Part shown: positions 1 to 6,310 of the stretch, one piece after another
Layout of the letters: each line of letters starts with the position of its first letter
Numbering within the stretch: position 1 is the first letter of the stretch
Source: an uncultured Clostridium sp.
Lineage (GTDB): Bacteria; Bacillota_A; Clostridia; TANB77; CAG-508
Direction: 5' to 3'
DNA: 7,715 nucleotides
Assembly (NCBI GenBank): GCA_930980675.1
Contig: CAKNIU010000030.1
Coordinates: 1-7,715 of the forward strand
Made by a program: the position numbers and the translations under genes
The notes under the pieces: generated by a model
What the model saw: only the letters and a program-made list of their open reading frames with translations
Databases searched by the model: none
Told to the model about the DNA's origin: nothing

Positions 1-53
1 TTAACACGTGTTTATTAAGTAATTTTATATAATTTATTAAGAAATTATTAAAT

Positions 54-932
54 TTAAGAATTTCTAATTACTTTAATAGCCTCTGGTATGCTTTCGATTG
101 TATCACTAGCTTTCATTGCAATATCTGTATATTTTTCTTCTGCAATTTCTCCCGCTAATCCATTTATATATGCACATGCAGATACTAATTTTATTTGAGG
201 TTCATGAGAGCCAAGCATTCCTACTATTATTCCTGAAAGCACATCTCCGCTTCCAGCAGTAGCCATTCCCGGTCCGCCTTTTTTTATGCAGTATGTTTCT
301 TCTCCATCTGTAACAATTGTTGTATGTCCTTTTAAAAGTAATATTACATTGTTACCTTTTGCATACTCTTTTGCATATTTAATTGGATTTTCCTTTATTT
401 CTTCAATACTTATCTTACTTAACCTCTCAAATTCCTTTAAATGAGGAGTTAGAATAACTTTGCATTTTGTATTAAGTAAAATTTCATTATCCATTTTTGA
501 TAAAGTGTTCAAACCATCTGCATCTATAACAACGGGAATTGAATAGTTATTTAATATGTATTCTAATATTTTCTCATTATCTTCTGCTTGTCCCCAACCC
601 ATACCAATTGCTAACGCCTTGATTTTTTCAAGTGATTTGTCTATATTTGCGTGAGAAAATATTATATGTGAATCTTTATCTTCTAATGGAAAAACAGTTG
701 CTTCTAATAAGTATGGAGTAACACTGCTTACAATACTTTTAGGTATTATTAATCTTGTAACTCCTGAACCGCTTCTAATAGAGGCTGAACTTAAATTTGC
801 AAGTTTTATTGCTCCAGAATACATATCACAACCACCTAGTATTCCTATATATCCAAAATCTCCTTTATTGCTATTTACATCTCTTGAAGTGACAAAGGGT
901 TTACAGTCATTTAATTTAAAATCATCTTTCAT
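54..932 (-). CDS. nnrD: ADP/ATP-dependent NAD(P)H-hydrate dehydratase (YjeF C-terminal / carbohydrate-kinase-like fold)
   Basis: The protein dehydrates the S-form of damaged, hydrated NADH or NADPH back to the normal cofactor at the expense of ADP or ATP; it is a cytosolic metabolite-repair enzyme. The 292-residue product shows the family motifs in order: GDFG and GGCDMYSGA near residues 25-41, DADGLN at 137-142, TPHLKEF at 162-168, KGHTT at 201-205, and GMATAGSGD at 222-230, whose last Asp is the expected catalytic base. Only the dehydratase domain is present; the epimerase half (NnrE/YjeF_N), often fused to it, is absent here. I chose the ATG at 932 because AGGAGG lies at 944-949; an in-frame ATG at 965 would put that site inside the gene. 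The start is 43 nt after the stop of the upstream EAL gene with no terminator between, so the two are probably co-transcribed. No convincing terminator follows the gene. Family assignment is secure. Confidence 0.93.
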   Translation of the reverse strand: MKDDFKLNDCKPFVTSRDVNSNKGDFGYIGILGGCDMYSGAIKLANLSSASIRSGSGVTRLIIPKSIVSSVTPYLLEATVFPLEDKDSHIIFSHANIDKSLEKIKALAIGMGWGQAEDNEKILEYILNNYSIPVVIDADGLNTLSKMDNEILLNTKCKVILTPHLKEFERLSKISIEEIKENPIKYAKEYAKGNNVILLLKGHTTIVTDGEETYCIKKGGPGMATAGSGDVLSGIIVGMLGSHEPQIKLVSACAYINGLAGEIAEEKYTDIAMKASDTIESIPEAIKVIRNS

Positions 933-975
933 ATTTATTTTATCCTCCTGCATATATAATAGCATAAATTACTTG

Positions 976-2352
976 TTATTGTAAAACTTTTGTAGTTAAA
1001 TATTCTACAAAATCATCCCTGCTTAGTGGCTTAGCATAATAATATCCTTGTGCCATATCGCATCCCATATTCTTTAAAATATCTACTTGTTCTTTGTTTT
1101 CTACACCTTCTGCAACAGTTTTAATATTAAAATCTTTAGCCATATCTATAATGTATTTTACTAAATTACTTTCATCAATTCTATCTATAAATGATTTATC
1201 TATTTTAAGTACATCAATGCTTAAATCTTGCAACATATTAAGTGATGAATATCCAGTTCCAAAATCATCTAAACCAATTGTAAAGCCTTTTTGTTTCATA
1301 TCATTAGTTATTTGCTTTAAATCAATTCCTTTATATACTGAGGCACTTTCTGTAATTTCTAATTCAATAAGCTCACGCGGTACATTTGTTTGCTTTACCA
1401 TATCGTAATATTCCATAATAAAGTTATCATAGGCAAAATGTTCTTTAGATATATTGATAGAAGCGGTAATAAAAAAGTTATTATTAAATGGTTCGTTATT
1501 ATTGTTCTTATGGTTACAGTTATTAAAAAAAGTTTTTTCTTTCAGTAATTTATTTATATATTGTATATCTTCACAGGTTTTTTGAAATATATATTTATCT
1601 AGTTTGATTATAAACCTATTCTTTTCAAACAACGGTATAAATTTATTAGGAGAAATAATTCTACCCTCTCTAAACCACCTAACTAAAGCTTCACATGATG
1701 TAATTTTATTGATTTTTAAATCTATTTTAGGTTGATAAAATACTTTAAATTCACCGTTCTCCAATGCTTCTTCCATTATTTCTTCAATTTTTTGCTCTTC
1801 TAATATAACCGTTTCTGTTTCCTCACTATACATATTATATTTTTTATTATAGTCTCCAATAATTTCATCATGTGCAGTCATTGCTTTATCAATGGCTAGA
1901 AGAATATTTTCATCATTTTTAATTTTATATATTCCTATAATAGGATAAATATTGTAAATTTCTCCATTTACTTCAATGTGCCTAAGACTATTAAATAGAT
2001 TATCTGCTATGTTATTTAGGTTCTCTATTGTCTCAATAAGTATGGCAAAAATATCATTAGAAAACCTACAAATTATATTATTATAATCTTTTAATATTTG
2101 GACTAATCTTTTAGCTAATTGAATTATAAGTTCCCTCCCTGTATCATGTCCATAATAGCTATTAAAAGTTCTAAACTTTTCTATATCTAGTATTAAAATA
2201 TATTTTGTCGCAGTATTATTTTGTATGAATTTGCTTCCTTCTTTGCAAAAGTAATAATAATTTCCCAAGCCAGTAAAAGGGTCTATATATGCTAAATTAT
2301 ATAGACTAATCTTTTTATTATTTGAAAACGGTAAATAATATCTTTGAGCCAT
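976..2352 (-). CDS. GGDEF-EAL protein, probable cyclic-di-GMP phosphodiesterase with degenerate GGDEF domain
   Basis: Predicted to hydrolyse the second messenger cyclic di-GMP in the cytosol; no signal peptide or membrane helix is visible. The 458-residue protein has a GGDEF-like domain (about 20-165) and an EAL domain (about 185-455). The GGDEF signature is SNDIF at 98-102, so cyclase activity is unlikely; such domains often act as GTP-sensing or dimerising modules. The EAL domain keeps all expected metal-binding and catalytic residues: E221 (EALVRW), N300, E332 (LEITES), D362-D363 (DDFGTGYSS), K383, E415 (AEGVE) and Q435 (QGYYYAKP). An Asn-rich stretch at 278-292 interrupts the EAL domain before the conserved N300 strand. 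The ATG at 2352 is chosen for GGAGG at 2361-2365, 8 nt away; an in-frame TTG at 2367 overlaps that site. The gene is divergent from the one at 2492 and leads into nnrD. What it controls (motility, biofilm, sporulation) cannot be told from here. Confidence 0.92.
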   Translation of the reverse strand: MAQRYYLPFSNNKKISLYNLAYIDPFTGLGNYYYFCKEGSKFIQNNTATKYILILDIEKFRTFNSYYGHDTGRELIIQLAKRLVQILKDYNNIICRFSNDIFAILIETIENLNNIADNLFNSLRHIEVNGEIYNIYPIIGIYKIKNDENILLAIDKAMTAHDEIIGDYNKKYNMYSEETETVILEEQKIEEIMEEALENGEFKVFYQPKIDLKINKITSCEALVRWFREGRIISPNKFIPLFEKNRFIIKLDKYIFQKTCEDIQYINKLLKEKTFFNNCNHKNNNNEPFNNNFFITASINISKEHFAYDNFIMEYYDMVKQTNVPRELIELEITESASVYKGIDLKQITNDMKQKGFTIGLDDFGTGYSSLNMLQDLSIDVLKIDKSFIDRIDESNLVKYIIDMAKDFNIKTVAEGVENKEQVDILKNMGCDMAQGYYYAKPLSRDDFVEYLTTKVLQ

Positions 2353-2370
2353 ACTTTTAACCTCCAATTT

Positions 2371-2383
2371 ATTAATGTTAATA
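2371..2383. repeat. 13-nt dyad-like repeat, copy 1 (leader of the EAL gene)
   Basis: ATTAATGTTAATA lies 5 nt upstream of the ribosome binding site of the EAL gene. The identical 13-mer recurs at 2459-2471, just upstream of the divergent gene's ribosome binding site. Its TTAATGTTAA core is nearly palindromic. It may be a shared operator, but the region is so AT-rich that chance is a real alternative. Confidence 0.35.
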
Positions 2384-2429
2384 TTATTTTGTCTAAATTT
2401 AACATTTTTATGTCATTTTCAAAAAAGTA

Positions 2430-2458
2430 TGGACTTTTTTTATTTTATATATTATTAT
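2430..2458 (+). promoter_or_regulatory. candidate sigma-A promoter of the small secreted protein gene
   Basis: TGGACT (2430-2435) is followed after 17 nt by TATTAT (2453-2458), matching the -35 and -10 consensus at 4 of 6 and 5 of 6 positions. Transcription would start near 2465, about 27 nt before the ATG and within the second ATTAATGTTAATA copy. The region is very AT-rich, so other -10 choices are possible. Confidence 0.4.
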
Positions 2459-2471
2459 ATTAATGTTAATA
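2459..2471. repeat. 13-nt dyad-like repeat, copy 2 (leader of the small secreted protein gene)
   Basis: Exact second copy of ATTAATGTTAATA, 88 nt from the first. It covers the predicted transcription start of the 2492 gene and ends 6 nt before its AGGAGG. Each divergent gene therefore has the same 13-mer next to its ribosome binding site, which could allow coordinated control. Confidence 0.35.
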
Positions 2472-2491
2472 AACTTTAGGAGGAATTGATT

Positions 2492-2893
2492 ATGTTAAAT
2501 TTTAAAAAAATTATAGTTTTAATTATAACACTTTTATTTTGTATAAGCGTTGTATTCGCTACAGATATTGATATGAATTTAACCTCTGGTAATGTAGTTG
2601 CAAATGATGTAAATAATGAAACTACAAATGAAACAGCTGGAAATGGTACAGCAACAAATAATATAGATACAACAAATACAGTTGCAGGTGGTTCTAGTAA
2701 TACAGTTTCAAATTCTAATACTTTATCTGGAACAAGTGCTGAAACAAATGCTAATGTTCAAAGTGTAAATAATATAAATGATGTAAATACTTCAACTTTA
2801 GAAATTAATCAAATTTTGAATATATTTTTAATTGCAATAGGTTTAATTTTAGTTTTACTTGCAATTGCAATATTAATTAGATTAAGGAAATAA
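2492..2893 (+). CDS. small secreted protein with Asn/Thr/Ser-rich middle and C-terminal membrane anchor
   Basis: I do not recognise a family. The 133-residue product starts with a typical signal peptide: MLNFKK, a hydrophobic stretch to about residue 21, and a likely cleavage site after VFA at 23. Residues about 24-105 are low complexity, dominated by Asn, Thr, Ser, Ala and Val with no Cys, as in an extended exported stalk. Residues about 108-130 form a membrane helix ending in the basic tail RLRK, so the mature protein should be anchored by its C-terminus with the middle outside the cell. AGGAGG at 2478-2483, 8 nt before the ATG at 2492, fixes the start over the in-frame TTG at 2486. The stop is only 3 nt from the hairpin element at 2897-3025. 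The protein at 6994-7416 has the same architecture and the same VFAT junction. Real gene likely; function unknown. Confidence 0.8.
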   Translation: MLNFKKIIVLIITLLFCISVVFATDIDMNLTSGNVVANDVNNETTNETAGNGTATNNIDTTNTVAGGSSNTVSNSNTLSGTSAETNANVQSVNNINDVNTSTLEINQILNIFLIAIGLILVLLAIAILIRLRK

Positions 2894-2896
2894 AGT

Positions 2897-3025
2897 TAAA
2901 ATGCCAATATATATTCTAGAGCATTTCAGCGAACGTAGGCGACGTAGGAGCGGAGTGTAGCGGGCAAGCTGGAGCGAATAGCGACCTGCGCCGTGAAATG
3001 CGGAAGAATGTATATTGGCATTTTA
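2897..3025. ncRNA. GC-rich structured hairpin element, copy A (possible structured RNA or bidirectional terminator)
   Basis: A long hairpin stands out in AT-rich DNA. The outer stem pairs 2897-2917 with 3005-3025 (21 bp, one G-U). After a 3x3 internal loop, 2921-2928 pairs with 2994-3001 (8 bp, GCATTTCA with TGAAATGC). The 65-nt terminal region is GC-rich and ends in a 29-nt core (2965-2993, starting CAAGCTGGAGC and ending GACCTGCGCCG) that matches 25 of 29 positions in the element at 7534-7623. Copy A carries 36 nt (2929-2964) missing from copy B. It sits between convergent genes, 3 nt after one stop and 7 nt before the smpB stop, and the plus strand continues as T-rich TTTTATTTTATTTTA, so it may end transcription both ways. 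The strand of function is not known. I cannot name an Rfam family with confidence; a dispersed palindromic repeat remains possible. Confidence 0.6.
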
Positions 3026-3032
3026 TTTTATT

Positions 3033-3488
3033 TTACTGTTTCATATATCTTTCAATTTTCCTTTGAGCCTCTTTCTTCTTTAAATCTTCACGCTTATCAT
3101 ATAATTTTTTACCTCTACCTATTCCAAGTTCAAGCTTAACAAAATTGCCTTTAAAATATATTTTGGTTGGAACTAATGCAAAGCCCTTTTGAGTAGTCAT
3201 ACCAATTAATTTATGTATTTCTCGTTTATTTAGCAATAGCTTTTTAGGACGAAGCGGATCTTTATTAAAAATATTTCCATGTTCATATGGACTTATATTC
3301 ATTGAATAAACATACACTTCTCCATTTTTTTCAATAGTGGCATAACTATCTTTTAAATTAACTTTGCCTGCTCTAATGGACTTTATTTCTGTTCCATAAA
3401 GCACAATTCCTGCCTCAATTGTTTCTATTATTTCAAAATTATGATATGCATTTGGATTTTTTGCTATTATTCTATTTTCTTTATTCAT
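3033..3488 (-). CDS. smpB: SsrA-binding protein SmpB
   Basis: SmpB binds tmRNA (SsrA) and brings it to ribosomes stalled on broken messages, enabling trans-translation and tagging of the unfinished peptide. The 151-residue product has normal family length and the hallmark blocks: [21 protein letters not shown] (about 26-46), [20 protein letters not shown] (about 65-84), [11 protein letters not shown] (86-96), [18 protein letters not shown] (about 118-135), and a basic C-terminal tail ending KIERYMKQ that enters the empty mRNA channel. AAAGGA at 3494-3499, 5 nt before the ATG at 3488, supports the start. It follows the amidase gene by 83 nt on the same strand with no terminator visible between, so it may be read from the amidase promoter. 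The tmRNA gene is not in the window. The stop lies 7 nt from hairpin element A, which probably ends the transcript. Confidence 0.97.
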   Translation of the reverse strand: MNKENRIIAKNPNAYHNFEIIETIEAGIVLYGTEIKSIRAGKVNLKDSYATIEKNGEVYVYSMNISPYEHGNIFNKDPLRPKKLLLNKREIHKLIGMTTQKGFALVPTKIYFKGNFVKLELGIGRGKKLYDKREDLKKKEAQRKIERYMKQ

Positions 3489-3571
3489 TTTATTCCTTTC
3501 AATTAAATTGTTAACTATTATGTCTATTTAAAGTGCTTCTATAAATGTGTACCTTGCTAATTATTTTAGAG

Positions 3572-4330
3572 TTAAACATTATTGCCTGCTATAGTGTTTG
3601 TGTTATCATTTGGCGATTCTATTTCTTCGAAATATGCTTTTATTCCATTGTATATTCCTTCCACAATTTTATCTTGATAAGTATCAGTCACTAGCTTTTG
3701 TCTTTCCTTTGTGCTCGATAAAAATCCTGTTTCTATAAGGCAAGATGCCATTTCTGTTTTAGTAATTACAATAAGTCCTGTGCTTTCTTTTGTGCCCAAA
3801 TCTTCTGCGTCTGTTGCACTAATTACATTTTCTTGTATATTTTCAGCCAAAATTTTGCTTACAGTATCTTTTTCAGGATTATACCATGTTTCAATACCGT
3901 TTGTAACAGTATCATCTTCTAATGCATTTTGATGAATACTTACAAAAATATCCGCATTATTTCTATTGGCAATTCTTGCACGTTCATTCAAATATACATT
4001 TACATCTTCCGTTCTTGTCATTATAACTTGTGTATATTCTTGAGATAATTTTTCTTGCAACTTTTTTGCAATTTGTAAATCAATATTCTTTTCTAATACA
4101 TTACCAAATATGCAACCCGGCTCTTCTTCCCCACCGTGCCCTGCATCAATTACAATACATTTATTTATTTTAGTTGGACCACTATATGCAATGGTCTCGG
4201 CTGTTTGTTCCTTAGGCTTTACGCTATTATATATGCAAGCTGTAATAATTAAAATGATGATTATAAGGACTAAGCCAACTCTTCTTCTATTTAACTTTCT
4301 TTTCTTTGTTCTTTTGTATCTTTTATTCAT
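3572..4330 (-). CDS. membrane-anchored N-acetylmuramoyl-L-alanine amidase (Amidase_3, CwlD-like)
   Basis: Cleaves the amide bond between N-acetylmuramic acid and the stem peptide of peptidoglycan; zinc-dependent. The 252-residue protein begins with a strongly basic cytosolic segment (residues 1-17, Lys/Arg-rich), then one membrane helix (about 18-35), a short linker, and an extracellular Amidase_3 domain (about 57-235). Metal ligands are visible as H65 (IDAGHGG), E80 (LEKN) and H133 (SIHQNA), with catalytic E200 in CLIETGFLSS. There are no SH3, LysM or other wall-binding domains. Anchor plus lone catalytic domain at this length resembles CwlD, which trims muramic acid during spore cortex formation in spore-formers, but other small amidases look alike, so no symbol is given. 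AAAGGA at 4336-4341 is 5 nt before the ATG. A promoter candidate lies at 4370-4398, and smpB follows. The Asn/Thr-rich tail after 235 seems dispensable. Confidence 0.92.
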   Translation of the reverse strand: MNKRYKRTKKRKLNRRRVGLVLIIIILIITACIYNSVKPKEQTAETIAYSGPTKINKCIVIDAGHGGEEEPGCIFGNVLEKNIDLQIAKKLQEKLSQEYTQVIMTRTEDVNVYLNERARIANRNNADIFVSIHQNALEDDTVTNGIETWYNPEKDTVSKILAENIQENVISATDAEDLGTKESTGLIVITKTEMASCLIETGFLSSTKERQKLVTDTYQDKIVEGIYNGIKAYFEEIESPNDNTNTIAGNNV

Positions 4331-4369
4331 AAAGTTCCTTTCTTTAAAAGGTAAGTTTTAATTTTTCTT

Positions 4370-4398
4370 AGTATATCATATAATTTTTAAAATATCCA
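4370..4398 (-). promoter_or_regulatory. sigma-A-like promoter with extended -10 for the amidase-smpB unit
   Basis: On the minus strand, TGGATA (4393-4398) is followed after 17 nt by TATACT (4370-4375). The TG one base before the -10 (TGATATACT) makes it an extended -10 promoter. Transcription would start near 4363, about 33 nt before the amidase ATG. The terminator of the upstream gene ends just before it, so the two genes are separate transcription units. Confidence 0.6.
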
Positions 4399-4404
4399 TA
4401 TTTT

Positions 4405-4458
4405 TGCATAAAAAAACAATAATGAGATAAGATTTGTTTTCCTATCTCATTATTGTTT
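4405..4458 (-). terminator. Rho-independent terminator of the 514-residue protein gene
   Basis: A perfect 16-bp stem pairs 4414-4429 with 4443-4458 (AAACAATAATGAGATA with its complement) around a 13-nt loop. On the minus strand the stem runs directly into seven T's in a row, followed by ATGC. The plus strand has no T-run, so it works for leftward transcription from the gene ending at 4529. Confidence 0.88.
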
Positions 4459-4461
4459 GGG

Positions 4462-4524
4462 TTGAATAAGAAAATTAAGTTTTTCTAATTTTTAGTTATC
4501 AAAAACTTAGAATTTCTTATTCAA
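4462..4524 (-). repeat. second long hairpin between stop codon and terminator
   Basis: TTGAATAAGAAA (4462-4473) pairs with 4513-4524 over 12 bp. After a small internal loop, AAGTTTTT (4477-4484) pairs with 4501-4508 over 8 more bp, leaving a 16-nt loop. It starts 4 nt after the stop of the 514-residue protein gene and has no T-run of its own. In the transcript it stacks directly before the terminator hairpin and might protect the 3' end. Confidence 0.6.
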
Positions 4525-4528
4525 AAAG

Positions 4529-6073
4529 CTAACAAAGCCAGTTGACTGTGCTAATATAGTGAGGGTTGTTTTCTTTGGGTGGGGTGATAGATTTGACCAA
4601 CTTATTAAAGTGGTCATCATTCATTAAAAATTCCCACTGAGCCAATATACTGCAAAGGTTACACGTTGGAGCACCATTTTTATAATGCTCTTGTAACATT
4701 TTCCAAATAGGCTCATCATCAAGGATCTTTACTATCCAAGGACACTCTTTATAGTACCTAACTACACTTGAAGCGGCATAGATATAACTTGCCATTTCGG
4801 CCATGTCTCCCCATCTTTTCCTATTATAGTATACTTTAGCCAACCATATACATGTTTTAAAGAATGCTTCGTAATCAGTTGTTCTTTCAGGACTGATATT
4901 AGTAAATTGTCTTTTGGGTGAGCCCAGTAATTTTAATACATTTAGAAAACGAATTTCAGCCTCATTATATCTACGACCTTGAGCATCAAATTTTGCTACC
5001 ATAAAGTTTGCCTGAATGTCTTTTGCATTTAGTCTAAGAGCTGCTTCATACCATTCTTTGGAAGCATTGTCATTTCCACCAATTAACAAAAAATAATCTC
5101 CAAGCATTGAGCAATACTTACTGATGAATCTGCCATCATTCAACCCTTTTCCATATACTTTTTCAATAATAAAGTAAAGATATTCTCGGACTTCCCAATC
5201 AGTGTCTCTGTCGAGACTTGCATTAAGCGAAGCTAAATACCATATTCCTACAAAATACTTATCCATATCTCGCATTTTTTTGATAATACGCGTTATTGAT
5301 TCTTTGACTAACTTGATAATATCATAGATTCTATTATTATCAAAACGTCTAGTTGGATCAAATAACTTTAGACAGATAAATGCCGTATTGGCAAATGCAT
5401 AAAGAGCATAAATTGTTTTTAAAGATTTACTTATTGGTTGTAACTCATTAAAGAACTCTACAAATCCATTAATGCAAAACTCCCAAAATTCGGATGGATT
5501 TAACTCAATTCTATTCTGACCTATGCAATCCTGCGGAACCCTAGCTAAGGATAAGCTAGTCAAAGATTGTAAGCAAACAAAAATGTTATGATTGAGATAC
5601 AAATCAAGAATAAACTTCATCTCTTCTTGCTTTTCGGTATCTCCATACCATAATTGTTCAACTAACTTTTCCAAAACTTTTCTTCTAAGTTCCTCTTTAG
5701 TCTGCACATTATCAAAGGTTTTATCATCCTTTTTTGAGTTTTTCGAAAAAGCTCTTACAGAAAACTCTTTAGAATCTTCTTCTTTTAAAAAGAAGTAATC
5801 TAAAGCAATCGCATTCCTTGCATTGTTATACAATACCCATGAGTTATATACGTTATCACCATTATCATTATCAAACAAAGGTCTAAGATTGAGCCAAATG
5901 TCCAAATCATAGCTTGGAGCTGCAACCTTCAGAGCTTCATTTAACTCATCACGAGATTGCCAAGGTTCTTCCAAAATCTGAAAGCCTATAAACTCCAAAA
6001 AGGTTTTGATATACTCCTTTTCCGAAAGAAAAGATGTGTGATAAACAAGCCGGATTGTTTGAATGTTAGCCAT
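4529..6073 (-). CDS. 514-residue protein of unknown function: alpha/beta N-terminus, helical middle, TPR-like C-terminus
   Basis: I do not recognise this family. No signal peptide or membrane helix is seen, so it is probably cytosolic. Residues 1-142 look alpha/beta: a strand TIRLVYHT (6-13), a helix to about 30, a strand FQIL, then LDIWLNLRPL (57-66), NAIALDYFFL (87-96), EFSVRAF (103-109) and an amphipathic helix to LW at 142. This outline faintly recalls TIR-like or SEFIR-like domains, but I cannot point to a catalytic residue. Residues about 145-310 are helical. Residues about 319-383 and 404-433 resemble TPR helix pairs (GDYFLL...KEWYEAALRLNAKD). The gene uses more G/C-rich codons (CGG, CTC, AAG) than its neighbours, suggesting transfer. 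AAGGAGG at 6080-6086, 6 nt before the ATG, fixes the start. It has its own promoter and terminator and follows a toxin-antitoxin pair. A regulatory, scaffold or defence role is conceivable but not shown. Confidence 0.85.
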   Translation of the reverse strand: MANIQTIRLVYHTSFLSEKEYIKTFLEFIGFQILEEPWQSRDELNEALKVAAPSYDLDIWLNLRPLFDNDNGDNVYNSWVLYNNARNAIALDYFFLKEEDSKEFSVRAFSKNSKKDDKTFDNVQTKEELRRKVLEKLVEQLWYGDTEKQEEMKFILDLYLNHNIFVCLQSLTSLSLARVPQDCIGQNRIELNPSEFWEFCINGFVEFFNELQPISKSLKTIYALYAFANTAFICLKLFDPTRRFDNNRIYDIIKLVKESITRIIKKMRDMDKYFVGIWYLASLNASLDRDTDWEVREYLYFIIEKVYGKGLNDGRFISKYCSMLGDYFLLIGGNDNASKEWYEAALRLNAKDIQANFMVAKFDAQGRRYNEAEIRFLNVLKLLGSPKRQFTNISPERTTDYEAFFKTCIWLAKVYYNRKRWGDMAEMASYIYAASSVVRYYKECPWIVKILDDEPIWKMLQEHYKNGAPTCNLCSILAQWEFLMNDDHFNKLVKSITPPKENNPHYISTVNWLC

Positions 6074-6114
6074 TTCTGTCCTCCTTTTTAATCACGTGCC
6101 AAAGATATTTACTT

Positions 6115-6137
6115 GTATTATTTTTAGCTTATAATAC
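6115..6137 (-). promoter_or_regulatory. hairpin in the 5' leader of the 514-residue protein gene
   Basis: GTATTAT (6131-6137 read on the minus strand) pairs with ATAATAC (6115-6121) over 7 bp with a 9-nt loop, inside the roughly 87-nt predicted leader. GAGGGAGG (6137-6144) lies directly before it and resembles a ribosome binding site, but no useful reading frame follows. It may modulate expression or be incidental. Confidence 0.3.
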
Positions 6138-6166
6138 CTCCCTCATTTCAAAAAATTTATGCATAT

Positions 6167-6195
6167 AATATATCACGGTTTTCGCAATATTTCAA
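6167..6195 (-). promoter_or_regulatory. sigma-A-like promoter of the 514-residue protein gene
   Basis: On the minus strand, TTGAAA (6190-6195) is followed after exactly 17 nt by TATATT (6167-6172), each matching consensus at 5 of 6 positions or nearly so. Transcription would start near 6160, giving an 87-nt leader before the ATG at 6073. This gives the gene its own promoter independent of the toxin-antitoxin operon upstream. Confidence 0.6.
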
Positions 6196-6310
6196 TGTTT
6201 TGGTTAAAAGTAATATAAAATAAAATCATATAATGGAGTTTTAGAAGGAACAGCTTACTAAAATAAAGTGTTTTAGAATTTATTAAAATATAATTCATGA
6301 ATTAGTTAAA

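Noticed and set aside
3..12. Palindrome AACACGTGTT at the window edge
   Set aside because: Short, at the edge, with no visible gene to which it could be assigned.
40..65. Inverted repeat AGAAATT / AATTTCT around the nnrD stop as a terminator
   Set aside because: Only 7 A/T-rich pairs, a 12-nt loop that includes the stop codon, and no T-run.
1094..1408. Plus-strand open frame of 104 codons
   Set aside because: It is antisense to the conserved EAL domain and has no ribosome binding site or recognisable protein features.
4110..4361. Plus-strand open frame of 83 codons with hydrophobic content
   Set aside because: It is the reverse of the amidase membrane helix and catalytic region; the hydrophobicity is a by-product of AT-rich antisense codons.
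6229..6234. Perfect TATAAT on the plus strand upstream of GGAG
   Set aside because: No -35 box at a usable distance and no open reading frame follows on the plus strand.
6238..6278. GTTTTAGAA occurs twice (6238-6246 and 6270-6278), recalling the start of type II CRISPR repeats
   Set aside because: Only 9 nt are shared, there are two copies and no full-length repeat, spacer pattern or cas gene; AT-rich chance is sufficient.
6291..6304. Palindrome TAATTCATGAATTA after the toxin gene as a terminator
   Set aside because: The stem would be only 5 A/T pairs with a 4-nt loop and the following sequence is not a clean T-run.
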